A stretch of DNA of 64,000 nucleotides, taken from positions 46,639,869 through 46,703,868 of the forward strand of contig NC_046683.1 in assembly GCF_009870125.1 (NCBI RefSeq), read 5' to 3'. This stretch comes from Drosophila pseudoobscura. Taxonomy: Eukaryota; Arthropoda; Insecta; Diptera; Drosophilidae. The notes under the pieces were generated by a model. The model saw only the letters and a program-made list of their open reading frames with translations, made no database searches and was not told where the DNA came from. Position numbers and translations under genes: made by a program. This document shows, in pieces, positions 62,393 to 64,000 of this stretch. The first letter of the stretch is position 1. Each line of letters begins with the position of its first letter.

Positions 62393-64000
62393 AAATCCTA
62401 CAAATAGCTCCTAAAACTGTGATATTTTTTTTTGTTTTTCTTGCAAATGCAAACTTTGAATAAAGACTAGTTTTTAATTTCAACTGGTTTAAATGGTCAC
62501 ACAGTTTGAGGTTATTTAATAATAAACGTAAGAATAATAAATATAATAATAGATTTTGTACTGGATCGCTTTAAAAAAGTGGTACAGCTATTGGGGATAT
62601 TTAAAGATCATTTTGAAGAGCTGCCACAGATGACCTTTTCAATGTAAATACATCTTCTAAAAAAAAACCTCTTCAGATTTTCCCCATCTCAAAAAGTCTC
62701 TCCTCCGTGCATATCAATAAAAAATATTTTTAAAATATTTCTGTGCCTCACCTGCCTAGCATTATGCCATTAAAGCAGCGAGTCTGTATTTGTTTTATGT
62801 ATTATGCATATTACAAATGTTTAATTGTTTTTTTTTTTTCTTATTTATTTTCTTTTTGCATTGTTTAGTATTTTTGTTGTTGCTTTGACCATTTTATTGT
62901 TGTTTTTCATGTACATTGTATTTGTTGTTAACCTTAGCTCGAATGAGAAAATGCCATTGAGAGTGTCTGGGCGAGACGGGACGGTGAGGGGACGGTGAGT
63001 GGAGGGGTGGGGTGGGGAGTCGTCGCTGTCTGCCTCCTCTTACAATCCCCTGCCGTCTGCCTGCCTTCTAGTGGAAAAGTGTGCTAATGGGTCGCCAGTT
63101 GACCCTGTGCCACTTTTCCCTCTGCTTGCAACGCCGTCGACGCCGGCAGCGCTGTTGTGCACTAATTTTGCAATATTCTACTAGTGGGATGGGATGGCAT
63201 GGGGCATCGGGCAACGGGCAGAGAGAGAAAGAGAGAGAGAATGCGCATTGATTTTTAATTTTTTTTGTTTTTGTTTAATTTTGTTTTTGCAGCAAAAGTT
63301 GATTCTCATTTGCTCTTGCTATCTCTGTTGCTCATCGGTATCGCTTCACCCTAGTGCATTATCGTGGGTGTGTGGGTCGGTGCCAGGGGTAGGGGTTGGG
63401 GTTGGGGCAGGGGTAGGGGTAGCGGGAACGCCCTGACCTAGTTGCATTCTCAGTTCTCAGGCATTATTCTCGATTCTATTTTCTTTATATTTATTTATTT
63501 ATTTAGTAATTGCTTAATGTACAATTCCACGACAACAATGTGTTAAAAATAATATATTTAAAAAATTAGAACAATAAATTAGTGTTCTACATGTACCTGT
63601 CTATCCCCTGTAATTTCTATTATATTACAGTATTAAATTTGTGTTCTTTTTCTCTTTTCTTGATAAACAAAAATAACAAATATCAAAATAAATTGATTTA
63701 ATCTGCATTGAGAGATTTGTTCTTTCATTCGTTTCGCTTGTATGTTCATCATTCAATTATTTGTTAATAACGTAACTCGTTTCGTTTGGGACTTTTCCTT
63801 CTCTTCCGTTCTCCATCTCCATCTCTCTCTTTGTCTCTGTCTCTGTTTCGTGGAATTGCGTTGTAATATTTACCACGAGCATTAAGAGCGTGGCACAAGT
63901 AGACACCGACACCGACATCGCATATTTACTACAATGCGGCTCTCATTTTCCTTATCTATTCCTTATCGCTGCGTATACGTAATGTGGGATATTTATTGTT

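Larger units (their letters stand above)
57350..64000 (+). other. Intron of the partial regulator gene, no downstream exon found
   Basis: At least 6.6 kb without a recognisable next exon; I looked for a nuclear-receptor-type CxxC zinc-finger exon and found none. It contains CT-rich microsatellites (about 59812-59875), GCC-rich triplets (about 59950-59985), TGTTC pentamers (60405-60436) and a GGGGTA/GGGGTT-type run (about 63385-63422). Confidence 0.5.

Noticed and set aside
1..64000. CRISPR arrays, operons, bacterial promoters or tRNA/rRNA genes
   Set aside because: The sequence is a eukaryotic nuclear region. Repeats lack the regular repeat-spacer pattern of CRISPR, and I found no tRNA-like cloverleaf or rRNA sequence.

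Overview
The window is eukaryotic nuclear DNA from a Drosophila species. The conserved Drosophila proteins, short GT-AG introns, AT-rich intergenic DNA with CA/GA/TATA microsatellites and long CAA/CAG-rich leaders all point there. The catalase and INDY-type proteins are close to, but not identical with, my recollection of D. melanogaster, so I infer a non-melanogaster Sophophora. The obscura group is plausible but not proven. In D. melanogaster, Cat and Indy are also neighbours on 3L (75D-E), and a BCOR homologue lies in the same region, so part of the synteny is kept.

Layout. 1-10.1 kb: no convincing protein gene. It holds a DINE/Helitron-like repeat patch with an inverted repeat (about 0.8-1.5 kb), a tandem duplication (5.55-5.84 kb) and the upstream region of Indy. 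10.16-12.51 kb (+): Indy, an SLC13 di/tricarboxylate transporter, 7 exons by my reconstruction, 571 aa. 14.19-16.02 kb (+): an unrecognised 503-aa, 6-exon gene with two cysteine clusters. 16.93-21.93 kb (-): catalase, two coding exons split by a 3.5-kb intron, 506 aa, with a TATA box and paired DREs upstream. 22.44-23.08 kb: a tandem duplication. 23.27-23.95 kb (-): an unrecognised single-exon 225-aa gene. 24.1-25.7 kb: a degenerate array of about 229-bp repeats. 27.1-42.3 kb: a leader-like region and then a very long presumed 5' intron with a small nested coiled-coil gene at 32.86 kb. 42.29-50.11 kb (+): a BCOR-type corepressor, 4 coding exons, 2333 aa, ankyrin repeats and a C-terminal PUFD-like domain. 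53.4-57.35 kb (+): a long leader exon, an intron, and the first coding exon (425 aa, low complexity) of a probable transcription regulator whose remaining exons lie outside the window. 57.35-64 kb is its intron.

Functionally the genes form a chromosomal neighbourhood, not a pathway. INDY moves citrate and dicarboxylates. Catalase removes H2O2 in peroxisomes. BCOR is a scaffold of the variant Polycomb complex PRC1.1. The most unusual non-coding signals are a dispersed promoter-type module with tandem GTATATTT boxes (Ohler motif 6-like). It sits upstream of both unrecognised genes, and a third copy lies at the far end of the 229-bp array, which suggests duplication of promoter-proximal DNA.
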